The position numbers and the translations under genes are program-made. Under the pieces are notes generated by a model. It made no database searches, was not told the origin of the DNA, and saw only the letters and a program-made list of their open reading frames with translations. Positions 18,647 to 26,593 of a stretch of 64,000 nucleotides of DNA are shown in pieces. Positions within the stretch are counted from its first letter, which is position 1. Every line of letters starts with the position of its first letter. Source of the stretch: Enhygromyxa salina (GTDB lineage Bacteria; Myxococcota_A; Polyangia; Nannocystales; Nannocystaceae). The stretch is taken from NCBI RefSeq assembly GCF_002994635.1, contig NZ_PVNL01000130.1, positions 62,001 through 126,000 of the forward strand, given 5' to 3'.

Positions 18647-19858
18647 TCAGTCCCAGCAGTTCCCGACGCTGCACGTCCCGGTGCACCAACTGTGTTGGTT
18701 CCCGGTCGGGCCCGCGATCATGGTCAGGCTTTTTTGCGCGTCCGAGCAGAAGATGCCGTAGTCGCCCGCGGCCGCGTTACCGGTGATCGAGAACTCCGAG
18801 GCTTGGTAGTTGGGCCCGGATGCGCCGATTCCATTGTCCCAGCCAGCATAGCTGACATAGTGGATTGCAAACGCCTTCGCGGGGAGCATGTCCGAGCCCA
18901 ACCAGACGGCACCAACGTAGTAGCCGCTCGCCAACGCAGTGTCCCAGTTCCCCGCCCCGTAGTCCATATGAACGTTGATCGAGCCGTTGCCGTGGCAATT
19001 GTAGGCGAACCCGCGAATACGGTGGGCCCCCCCCGTCACGAACGTTGGATTGCCCGCGGTCTTCGAGCGCATCGTGAGCGCGGCCAACCTGCCTTTGACG
19101 GCCGAGTTGTTGTTCACCGCGGGGATGCAAGATCCCTCCTGCGTTGCCAGGGGGTAGTCGCAGTCGCCAGCGTTGCAGTACCAATAGTCACGGACCGTGT
19201 TCTGGAACCCGAGCGCGTCACCGCAGGTGGACGCCGACGTATAGCCCAGCCCAAACACCGAGCGCGCCGTCGAGATCTGCGTGGCCGTACAGGTTCCGTA
19301 GGCGTGGGGCTCGAGCGGCTGGGCTTGGATCTGGGTCGCGTGGTCGAGCTTCTGTCGTACATCTGCCCGCAACGAGTCAACTTGATCGGGATCCGCGAGC
19401 AATGCCAACTCTGCTGGCGTCGCACGCTCGAGCAACCGTTGCGGAACCGTGGTCGGTTCGTCCGCGATCGCCACCCAGGCTTGGATCGGCGAGAGTGACT
19501 CGGCCGTGTCCATGTCGAGGAGCGGAGTATCCTCGGCCGTCCCCGAGATCAGGAGCAACACCTCATTGTCGTTACCCGAGTCTCGCCATTCGACCGACGA
19601 AGTGCGCCGCTCGACGCGGGCGAGCAGCGCTGGTGCGCGCGGCGCTTCGATCTCTGGCTCGTCATCGGGGGTCGCGTCGATCTCGAGAAAGCCGTACTCG
19701 ACATCGCCGAGTGGGTCGGCGTTGGCCTCGGCCTCGAGGGCATCGGCGACATCGTTGTTTGGCTCATCGCTGTCGCAGCCGACCATTGCGAGCAGTGTCA
19801 AGCATGACAGCGCTGCGGGAAATGCGAGGGAGCGGATGTAGGAGTCTGGTTTTGTCAT
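18647..19858 (-). CDS. Secreted Cys-rich lipoprotein of unknown function
   Basis: About 403 residues. The signal peptide ends in a lipobox (LLAMVGCDSD), followed by an acidic linker and a helical region (about 130-180). A C-terminal domain of roughly 210 residues is rich in Gly, Asn, Tyr, Trp and Cys (YGTCTATQ, STCGDALG, YWYCNAGDCDYP, WCTGTCSVGNCWD), suggesting disulfides. No catalytic motif is obvious. The codon use looks less GC-biased than that of neighbours, consistent with acquired DNA. The ATG at 19858 gives the signal peptide MTKPDSYIRSLAF. It is flanked by gene remnants on both sides. Confidence 0.75.
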   Translation of the reverse strand: MTKPDSYIRSLAFPAALSCLTLLAMVGCDSDEPNNDVADALEAEANADPLGDVEYGFLEIDATPDDEPEIEAPRAPALLARVERRTSSVEWRDSGNDNEVLLLISGTAEDTPLLDMDTAESLSPIQAWVAIADEPTTVPQRLLERATPAELALLADPDQVDSLRADVRQKLDHATQIQAQPLEPHAYGTCTATQISTARSVFGLGYTSASTCGDALGFQNTVRDYWYCNAGDCDYPLATQEGSCIPAVNNNSAVKGRLAALTMRSKTAGNPTFVTGGAHRIRGFAYNCHGNGSINVHMDYGAGNWDTALASGYYVGAVWLGSDMLPAKAFAIHYVSYAGWDNGIGASGPNYQASEFSITGNAAAGDYGIFCSDAQKSLTMIAGPTGNQHSWCTGTCSVGNCWD

Positions 19859-19989
19859 CGCAAGCGTAGTTCCAGCAGCCGCCCGCCGGATCACGGAAAC
19901 TCGACCTCACCGCGCGCCACTCAGCTGTCGGCGCGCGCGCTCCCGGCGAAGTCCCTGCACCTAGGCGGGGGCGTAGCGAATGGGCTGCT

Positions 19990-20252
19990 GGTGGTTGATG
20001 CGCGCGAAGCAGCGTGGATGTAGGGGGCGCAGCCGAGCCCGGCGGGGCGTGGTCGATCGGCCCGCGCGCGCGGGCCAGCGCGGTCTCGATCGCGGCCGCG
20101 CCTTGGATCGCGTCCAGGATCACATGCAGCGCGCGAGCCCTCCGCATCTCGTCAGTTGCGAGCGCCCGCGGATCCACACCCCGCAGCAGCTCGCGCTCAC
20201 GCGGGCCAAGCTCCATTAGCGGCCCATCTCCGCGGACCAACGCCGCATACAG
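19990..20252 (-). pseudogene. Possible 5' fragment of a gene of unknown family
   Basis: On the minus strand a coding-like stretch reads RLYAALVRGDGPL, then ELGPRERELLRGVDPRALATDEMRRARALHVILD and AIETALARARGPID, with good codon bias. After that the frame loses protein character and runs on into the upstream region of the lipoprotein gene. It has only a weak TTG start near 20279, which overlaps the transposase-tail remnant. I interpret it as a truncated or decayed gene, but a short genuine protein cannot be ruled out. Family unknown. Confidence 0.3.
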
Positions 20253-20436
20253 GCGCGATGTCGTCGGGCTTGTCGGCAATCTTCAGCAAGCGCATCGCAC
20301 CGCGGCAGCGCGGGCAGGTCATGATGTCGACCGCGAACACCCGCAGGGAGACAGCGCCGAGGTTGCAGACCAAGCCGAAGTCGAGGCCCGCGAGGGTACC
20401 GCGAACGGCGAGACCTGATAGGCGAGTCGGAGTGGC
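20204..20436 (-). pseudogene. Remnant of an IS91-type transposase C-terminus
   Basis: The minus-strand frame after a stop at 20437-20439 reads LAVRGTLAGLDFGLVCN, then VFAVDIMTCPRCRGAMRLLKIADKPDDIA, and soon stops. A CPxC zinc-knuckle pair followed by an MRLL segment and a DDIA helix is typical of the C-terminal end of IS91-family (Y2) transposases in proteobacteria. The catalytic part is missing and no terminal repeats were seen, so only a dead relic remains. It marks this stretch as a site of past mobile-element activity. Confidence 0.5.
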
Positions 20437-20515
20437 TCATGGATGAGCCGCTCATGATCCGATTCGTCGATTGATACGTCTCCATATTCCTCGAGATGGA
20501 GACTCGTGTGCGCTC

Positions 20516-20533
20516 GGGCCCACTAATGGGCCC
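20516..20533 (-). terminator. Hairpin downstream of the subtilase gene
   Basis: A perfect 7-bp stem (GGGCCCA / TGGGCCC) with a CTAA loop lies 14 bases past the stop of the subtilase gene. Two further inverted repeats follow in the transcript direction, at 20478-20503 and 20430-20453. There is no T-run, so it may be a weak intrinsic terminator or an RNA-stabilising hairpin. Confidence 0.4.
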
Positions 20534-20547
20534 CAAACGCCGCTGGA

Positions 20548-22668
20548 CTACCAGATCGGCAAGTTGGTGACCGTCATCGTGATGTCGTCGTCGTAGTTGA
20601 GCTGCAGCTCCGCGCCTTTGAGATTGGGGTACTCGAAGTCGACCTGGACCACGGTCGCGGTATTCTGGTTGTTCATGGCGGCGACGATCGTCTCGTCGAG
20701 GGTGATGAGGTTCGACTCGTGGTTGGTGTTGTAGACGATCAGGTAGGCTTCGTTGATCGCAAGCATGACGGTCCATGGCGTGAGGCTCATGCCCAGGTAG
20801 GCGGTGTGCTGGCCAGGCCCCTGGACATCCTTGCCCGCCGTGCAGTTGTCACACGCCGGCCGCGTGGGGGACGGATTGACCATCGCGTCCGTCATGTCGA
20901 AGTACATCGGAAAGTCGTTGTTGAGCGAACCGGCTGCGTCGCCGAGGTCGAAGGTGAACAGAACGGACTGCAGGTCGGCTGCGGCGGCGATCTGCGGGAC
21001 CCTGGAGCCGATGAACAAGTAGGGATCTGGATCGGGCGTCGAGCAGGAAACAATGATGCTCTGCGTTGCGAGGTTCGCTTGGATCGCCATGCAGATGTTG
21101 ACCATCCGCATGAACTCACCCGAATTCACCCCGGCGTCCGCGGTCCGGCCGAGCGCGATGCCGGAGTCGGCGATCGCATCGCTCAGCTGCACGGGGCTGA
21201 GAGATGGATCGAGCCACCACTCGAGGGCCGAGGCCGCCGACATTACCGCCGTCGAGACCGAGGTCCCAGTGAGCATGAAGCTGTCGAGGGCGAAGTTGTG
21301 GGCGGCGACGCCGTTGGCGGCGATCATGGTTTGCGAGCCCGTCGAGCGGCCGTTGGTCAGTGGATCGCCCGTGGCATCGACGCCGCTGATGGCGTTGGGT
21401 TGCCAGCTGCCGTAGTCGGTCGACCAACCGTCGTAGCCATAGATTGTGTCGAGCAACGCCGGGCCGTAGCCCATCGAGATGCACTCGACCTCGCTGGGGG
21501 CAGGGAACGCGTCGTCGAGGTTACCGGGGAACAGCAGCCCATCTGGCTCTTCCCCCAGCACGACCTCGTGCGGGAGCGCGTTACCGCCGGCGATGTTGAC
21601 CGGGATCCCGAGGCAGGCCAGCGTCCGCATCGCGGCGATCAGCGACTGGGTGGCTTCGGAGGCGTACTCGTCCACGCTCAGCGGGGGGCCGCCGAGCGAC
21701 GCGTTGACGATCGATCGCGTTTGGTTCAACGCATTGTAGTTTCCCGCGAGGTGCAACGTTGCTGCGGTCATGAACGCGACGCTGAGATCGGGGGCGGTCC
21801 CTTTGACGCCTCCGCCTGGGTGGACGACACTCACGTCGCCGTCCATGCGCGGGAGCCCGACGATCGGGATGATGTCGATGGCCGCCTCGGCGCCCTCGGT
21901 GAGGAGCTCCAGCAGGCGCGCGAGGTTCTCGCCGTGCTCGTCTAGGGCCGGGAGGTTGGGCCCGGCCCAGTTGTCGACCAGGAAGATGTTGACGTCGTGG
22001 CCGCTGGCCAGTGCGAGCGTCGCCGGGTTTACGCGACCCACGGAGGCCAGGAAGGTGTCGGCGAACTCCTGCTCGAGCTTGAGATTGTCGCCCAAGCCGC
22101 TCATTGGCATCGCGCTCAGGCAGCTGACGCCAGCGGTGCGTGGACTGACGATAAGTGGGCTCGCGTCCATCGCCCACACCAATTCGTCGTAGTAGTCGGC
22201 GGCGTCCTCTTCAGCCACGTTCTCGTCAAGGACGTACTCACAGTAGGTGCCGAACGGGTCCGCGGGCGCGATGAAGCCTTGCAGCCCGACCGGGAGCTTG
22301 TCCTTGAGGCTCGTAACCGACCAACCGGAGGGGAGGCCGGCGAACGTACAGACCCCAAGCGCGCTCCCACGCGCGATCACGGGGAGCCGACCTTGGGTGA
22401 AGCACGCGTTGCGAGGATCGACTGGCAGATTGGTGGGCGACCAGGTCTGCTCGGCCTCGGGTCCCGCCTCGCCGTCGGCGATGGATCCGAAGGGCGCGGG
22501 GCCGTCGGTTTCGTGGGTGACGTCGTCGAGAAGCTCTGGTTGGGTATCGTCGAGGTCGCAGCCACCAAGCAGCAAAGATCCCATGATCAAGCAGATCAAG
22601 CAGATCAAGCAGCTCGAGTAGTTCATCTTGCATATTTTCCGTCGCACGGCGGTGTGGTTCCAAGCCAC
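20548..22668 (-). CDS. Subtilisin-like (S8) serine protease lipoprotein
   Basis: A 706-residue predicted lipoprotein (signal ending LLLGGCDLDD) with a diverged S8 protease domain. The Asp motif is in VNIFLVDNW, the His motif in DEHGENLARLL, the oxyanion Asn in VNIAGGN and the Ser motif in LTGTSVSTAVMSAASAL. The order Asp-His-Asn-Ser matches subtilases. A C-terminal region of about 200 residues is beta-rich and unassigned. Protease activity is likely but the motifs are atypical. The GTG at 22668 supplies the basic residues RRK before the hydrophobic core; ATG 22626 is the alternative but gives an n-region without positive charge. The codon bias is weaker than in the backbone genes. Confidence 0.8.
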   Translation of the reverse strand: MAWNHTAVRRKICKMNYSSCLICLICLIMGSLLLGGCDLDDTQPELLDDVTHETDGPAPFGSIADGEAGPEAEQTWSPTNLPVDPRNACFTQGRLPVIARGSALGVCTFAGLPSGWSVTSLKDKLPVGLQGFIAPADPFGTYCEYVLDENVAEEDAADYYDELVWAMDASPLIVSPRTAGVSCLSAMPMSGLGDNLKLEQEFADTFLASVGRVNPATLALASGHDVNIFLVDNWAGPNLPALDEHGENLARLLELLTEGAEAAIDIIPIVGLPRMDGDVSVVHPGGGVKGTAPDLSVAFMTAATLHLAGNYNALNQTRSIVNASLGGPPLSVDEYASEATQSLIAAMRTLACLGIPVNIAGGNALPHEVVLGEEPDGLLFPGNLDDAFPAPSEVECISMGYGPALLDTIYGYDGWSTDYGSWQPNAISGVDATGDPLTNGRSTGSQTMIAANGVAAHNFALDSFMLTGTSVSTAVMSAASALEWWLDPSLSPVQLSDAIADSGIALGRTADAGVNSGEFMRMVNICMAIQANLATQSIIVSCSTPDPDPYLFIGSRVPQIAAAADLQSVLFTFDLGDAAGSLNNDFPMYFDMTDAMVNPSPTRPACDNCTAGKDVQGPGQHTAYLGMSLTPWTVMLAINEAYLIVYNTNHESNLITLDETIVAAMNNQNTATVVQVDFEYPNLKGAELQLNYDDDITMTVTNLPIW

Positions 22669-22826
22669 CCGTGTGGGTTTAAGCGTGCGCCCAATTTCTA
22701 ACCATCGCGACCTGTGAGCCTACGCACAAGTTAACAGGCGGCTATCATGTGGATATTCCGGCGTACTTGGGTGCCCAGGCGCCGAAATCTCCACTGAACG
22801 GCTACACCACGATGATGCCCGACAGG

Positions 22827-23078
22827 TCAGGCCCTGTCCTTGACCAGCCGTCCGACGAACAGGAGGAGCAACGCCCCCACGGTAGCGATCCCGAGGCTGC
22901 GGAGGTCAAAGCCGGTGATCGAGCCGAAGCCGAGGAAGGATCCGACGTAGCCGCCGACGAACGCTCCCGCGATGCCCAGGACGATGGTGAACACCCAACC
23001 ATCGTCTTTGGTCGGCATCAAGAATTTTGCGATGACGCCCGCGAGCAGACCGAGGATGATCCAACTGAGGATGCCCAT
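22827..23078 (-). CDS. GlsB/YeaQ/YmgE family stress-response membrane protein
   Basis: An 83-residue protein with three predicted membrane helices: LSWIILGLLAGVIAKFLMP, FTIVLGIAGAFVGGYVGSFLG and IATVGALLLLFVGRLV. The Gly-rich helix pattern and the MP-x-K-D turn match the transglycosylase-associated (GlsB/YmgE) family. These are small inner-membrane proteins often induced by stress; the molecular role is not known. The length is normal for the family. It is a single gene with its own upstream region, and the start ATG at 23078 is unambiguous. Confidence 0.93.
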   Translation of the reverse strand: MGILSWIILGLLAGVIAKFLMPTKDDGWVFTIVLGIAGAFVGGYVGSFLGFGSITGFDLRSLGIATVGALLLLFVGRLVKDRA

Positions 23079-23258
23079 GATGCCTCCATGCTAGGTCGGT
23101 TTGTGGCATCCGCCAGGGCGCATGCGAGCCTGGTGTGCCTGATCACCGGCGACGCAACAATTGCCGGTGCTATGGTTGAATTCCGACGACACTTGGTGAT
23201 CAAATGAAATGGCACTTGGGGCAGCCCAGCGACCCAACTCTCGACGGCAGCACCCTCG

Positions 23259-23477
23259 TCAGCCCTGCCTGGGCGAGGGCTCGCGCGAGGCTGCTGGCCG
23301 ATCGCTAGCAGCGGGTTCGCTGTGGCTCTCGGGCGCGCTCTTGCGCTGCCGGAGAGACGAAGTTCCTGGCGCGGGCGTACCCCACATCTTCTCGTCGTAG
23401 GGTCCCGCGTCCGGGGTCTTGGATGCCGTGTCGCCGTGGTCGACCTCGACCTTGCCGTTTTTCTTGGCTGCAGCCAT
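23259..23477 (-). CDS. Small hydrophilic hypothetical protein
   Basis: A 72-residue product starting MAAAKKNGKVEVDHGD, rich in Lys, Asp, Pro and Ser, with no hydrophobic segment and probably disordered. The start at 23477 has AAGG at good spacing; an in-frame ATG at 23534 would add 19 residues. I do not recognise it. It is divergent from the hemerythrin-like gene. It is weakly supported by codon use and the ribosome-binding site only. Confidence 0.4.
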   Translation of the reverse strand: MAAAKKNGKVEVDHGDTASKTPDAGPYDEKMWGTPAPGTSSLRQRKSAPESHSEPAASDRPAASREPSPRQG

Positions 23478-23636
23478 GACCGCCTTGGGCAGGGTCGGGC
23501 TGCGACCGCCCACCCAGCGACGAATCAACGCCATCCCTTCACCGCATGGCGCGAGATGTCGATGTGCAACATTTTCATGGACTCGCGAATCGATCCGCGT
23601 TGGTCCACTCGCACAAACCATGTCAGCTGTTGCGAC

Positions 23637-24107
23637 ATGAAGGACGAACCCATCTACGACATTCTCAAGCGCGACCACGAGGCCGTCCAGGCGATCCTCG
23701 ACGAGCTCGACGAGACCGAAGGCGAGGCCGACCGGATGACTCTCCTCGAGCGCCTCGAGGGCGACCTCCTGCCGCACATGCACGGTGAGGAGAGCGTGTT
23801 TTACGCCGTCCTCCGCGAGGACGACGACACCCGGGAGATCGCGCTGGACGCCAAGGAGGAGCACCGGGCCGCCACCCACGTGATCCGTGAGCTCCAACGC
23901 CTGAGCCCCAGCAACGAGTTGTGGAAGGCCCGTTTTCACGTGCTCAAGAAGAACATCGAGCACCACGTCCGCGAGGAGGAGGGCAAGATGTTCAAGAAGG
24001 CGAAGAAGGTGCTGGACCGCGAGCAGGCGATCGAGATCGGCAAACAATTCCTCGCCGCCAAGCGGGAGTTCACTGCCGAGCAGGACTCGGTCCCCAAGAC
24101 GGGCTGA
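23637..24107 (+). CDS. Hemerythrin HHE domain protein
   Basis: A 156-residue all-helical protein with the hemerythrin-like ligand set spread over four helices: H14 in ILKRDHEAV, the HMHGEE motif near 47-52, EEHRAATH near 74-81, and H101 with IEHHVREEE near 107-115. The family binds a di-iron or other metal centre and is linked to oxygen, NO or redox sensing or to iron storage. A C-terminal Lys-rich segment follows. The ATG at 23637 is chosen because the conserved domain begins within ten residues; there is no convincing ribosome-binding site. No regulatory partner is adjacent. Confidence 0.9.
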   Translation: MKDEPIYDILKRDHEAVQAILDELDETEGEADRMTLLERLEGDLLPHMHGEESVFYAVLREDDDTREIALDAKEEHRAATHVIRELQRLSPSNELWKARFHVLKKNIEHHVREEEGKMFKKAKKVLDREQAIEIGKQFLAAKREFTAEQDSVPKTG

Positions 24108-24308
24108 TCGATAGCGTCGCACGACCTCCACGGGAGCTGCCCCGGCAGCAGTCGCGTCGCTGTGCTTGATCGCCGACATGATCCACACGTTGCCCGACCA
24201 CGGCGTGTTCGCGGCTCACGCCAACCCGCGACCGGAGGTCGCGAGCGAGCCCCAGCTGGTGACGAGCTGCTCGATCTCTGCGCGCAGGGGTTCGGAAATC
24301 TACAAGGG

Positions 24309-24739
24309 CCAACTTGTTGTGCCCGCTGACCAACCTCGCGCTGACCGAGGCGTAGCTGAGCAACTTGGTGGAGGCTGGCGAGCTGCTCGCGCGAGCGCTG
24401 CGGATCCGCGAGCAGGCTCTCGGTCCCGATCACCCCAAGCTGGCCTTTACGCTCGAGGCCGTCGGCGAGGTGAGCATGCTGATGGGCGAGCCGGCGCGGG
24501 CGATCGAGCCGTTCGAGCGCGCGCTGGTGATCCGCAGCGCGCAGGCGGGGGATCCCAAGCACCTCGCCAAGCTGGCCTTCGAGCTGGGCAAGGCGCTGTG
24601 GGCTGCGGGGAGGTCACGCAGCCAGCAGCGCGCGCGCGCACGGTTGCTGATCGAGCAGGCCGAGGCCGAGCTCGCCGAGGCAGGCGAGGGGGCCGAGTCG
24701 CTCCACGCCAACGTGCGCGCGTGGCTGGACGCTCACTGA
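24309..24739 (+). pseudogene. Truncated duplicate of the kinase-TPR 3' end (nonsense mutated)
   Basis: These 431 bases align without gaps to 16076-16506, the last part of the kinase-TPR gene, with about 20 mismatches counted by eye (roughly 95% identity). The homology stops exactly at the shared TGA. A CAG-to-TAG change at 24354-24356 interrupts the frame, and no start, kinase domain or membrane segment is present. A GTG-initiated remainder could still encode about 124 residues with parts of one TPR repeat. The copy is best read as a relic of partial duplication or recombination with another family member. Confidence 0.85.
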
Positions 24740-24900
24740 CCCAGCGGGACGACTTGGCGATCCGACGAAAGGGGTCGCGCAGCAGGCCCAGATAGGTACG
24801 GGTGCCGCGACCCCCATCGGATGTCCTTTCCGCCGGGTGCGACTCGAGATGGCTGATGTACCCCGCAGAGCGGCTACGTGGATGATACTCTGGAGTAGCG

Positions 24901-26580
24901 ATGACTCTGCTCATCAATCGGCACCGGGTGCTCGACTTGGCGGTGTGGCTTGCCCCGTGTCTGGCTCTCACCCAGACCCTCGGGTGCACCCTCGTGCCGT
25001 TCTGTGACGCCGTGCCGGATAGTCAGGATTGCTTGGTGGCCGACGGATCAGGGACCGGCGGCGACGGCGACGTCGACGGATCAGGGGACGGCGACGGCGA
25101 CGGCGACGGATCAGAAACCGGCGATGGCGACGGCGACCACGACCAGCCGCCATCGATTGACGTGTTCACGATCAACGGCGACGAGGTTGTTTTTCTGGTC
25201 GAGGCGGCCGGCGGCGTCGCCCTTCAGGTCATCGCGTCGGACCCCGATGGTGATCTCGCGCGTGTCGAGTTCGAAGCCGACAACCAGCTGCTCGGGTCGG
25301 TCAGCGGCGCGGGCCCTGAATTCGACTTGGAGTGGTTGCTGAGCGGGCCCGAGCACAACGGCCAACACACCGTCACCGTGACGGCCTACGACGCGGCGGA
25401 CAACGCGAGCGCGCCCGTCAGCCTGGAGCTTGGCGTCAGCATGCCCGATGGCGGGACTGAGCTAGACCAGTGGACCTACGATGGCGGGCTGCTCGACGCG
25501 GTCTACGACGTCGCGGTCTCGCCGGATGGCGACCAGGTCGTGCTCGCGGGGCAGACTTCGACGATGAACGGCAGCGGTCAGCGCGTCGATCGCGTGGTCG
25601 GGCAAGCCTGGGCAGACAAGCTCGAGCTGACCTCGATCAGCGCCTCGGGCGTGGTGTGGGCTGACGGGACCTTTGTCGTCGCGGGCTCGGAGTTCGCCAA
25701 CATGGAGATCAACACCATGCTCTACGCCTACGACACAGCTGGAGCCGTGTCGAACCAGTGGCTATTCGACGGCTCGAAGCCAGAGCTTGGCAACCCCGAG
25801 CTCAGCGATCTGCCCAGCGGGCTCGAGCGTGACAGCAGCGGCCGGCTCTACGCGATCGGGACCTACACACCCCAGTCCGGGCCGCTGATCGGCATGAAAT
25901 CCAGCTACATGTTGGCCGTGACGCCGAACGGCGACCAAGAGTGGCTGCGGTGGCCGACCGAGAGCCCCGACATCGACGGGGCGGTCCTGTTGACCGAGCT
26001 CACGGTGGCGCCTACCGGGGATCTCGCCGCGGTCGGAACCAACGTCACCAGCGGTGAGCTGTGGATGAGCCGTTGGGACGCGGATGGGCTGCTACTGAGC
26101 GAGCTCACCCTGGCCGAGGGCAGCGCGAGCGAGGGTCATGCGATCGCCGCTGCGAAGGACGGGGCGCTGGTGATCGGTGGCGGGGTCGAGACCAACGGCG
26201 ACCTGGCTTCGTGGCTGCGCAAGGTCGACGCCAACGATGCCGAGCTGTGGACGGCCGCGCCCGCCCAGACCGGCGCGGGCGTGACCGCGGCGATCGCCGT
26301 CGATCCCTGGGGTGAGATCGTCAGCGTGTCGACCGAGGGCTGCGACGTTGGTGGCGGCGGCTTGCTCGTGTGTGAGTTGGTGGCACGCAAGTACGACGCC
26401 GACGGCACGCTGATGTGGACGGCGACGTGGGACGCGCAGACATTATCGGGGCCGGTCAACAACCTGCCCGGGTTTGATGCTTCGGTCGCGATCGATCGCT
26501 TCGGATACATCTATGTCACCGCGATCGTGTACACCATGAACACCGGCACCGACTGGTGGATGCGCAAGCTCAACCCGTAG
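24901..26580 (+). CDS. Lipoprotein with Ig-like and beta-propeller-like domains
   Basis: A 559-residue predicted lipoprotein (lipobox TLGCT near residue 29) with a Gly-Asp/Ser linker at about 48-80. A beta-sandwich of the type found in surface proteins (ITVTAYDAADNASAP-like pattern, about 85-185) is followed by repeated blade-like segments (VYDVAVSPDGDQVVLAGQ, LTVAPTGDLAAVGTN, AIAVDPWGEIVSVSTEG, SVAIDRFGYIYVTA), suggesting a delta-60 or NHL-like propeller. It is likely outer-membrane or periplasmic; ligand unknown. It starts a set of codirectional genes and the next gene begins 13 bases after its stop. Confidence 0.8.
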   Translation: MTLLINRHRVLDLAVWLAPCLALTQTLGCTLVPFCDAVPDSQDCLVADGSGTGGDGDVDGSGDGDGDGDGSETGDGDGDHDQPPSIDVFTINGDEVVFLVEAAGGVALQVIASDPDGDLARVEFEADNQLLGSVSGAGPEFDLEWLLSGPEHNGQHTVTVTAYDAADNASAPVSLELGVSMPDGGTELDQWTYDGGLLDAVYDVAVSPDGDQVVLAGQTSTMNGSGQRVDRVVGQAWADKLELTSISASGVVWADGTFVVAGSEFANMEINTMLYAYDTAGAVSNQWLFDGSKPELGNPELSDLPSGLERDSSGRLYAIGTYTPQSGPLIGMKSSYMLAVTPNGDQEWLRWPTESPDIDGAVLLTELTVAPTGDLAAVGTNVTSGELWMSRWDADGLLLSELTLAEGSASEGHAIAAAKDGALVIGGGVETNGDLASWLRKVDANDAELWTAAPAQTGAGVTAAIAVDPWGEIVSVSTEGCDVGGGGLLVCELVARKYDADGTLMWTATWDAQTLSGPVNNLPGFDASVAIDRFGYIYVTAIVYTMNTGTDWWMRKLNP

Positions 26581-26593
26581 CTGGTGAGTCCCA

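Noticed and set aside
20216-20776. Minus-strand frame across 20216-20776 as a real gene
   Set aside because: It overlaps the subtilase 3' end in another frame and shows Arg/Pro-rich low-complexity sequence only.
22579-22611. Three copies of a 9-base ATCAAGCAG repeat as a regulatory repeat
   Set aside because: It lies within the signal-peptide coding region of the subtilase and simply encodes repeated Leu-Ile-Cys residues.
23322-23636. Longer start for the hemerythrin-like gene at 23322
   Set aside because: The upstream 105 codons show no family similarity and overlap the divergent small gene; the conserved domain begins at 23637.
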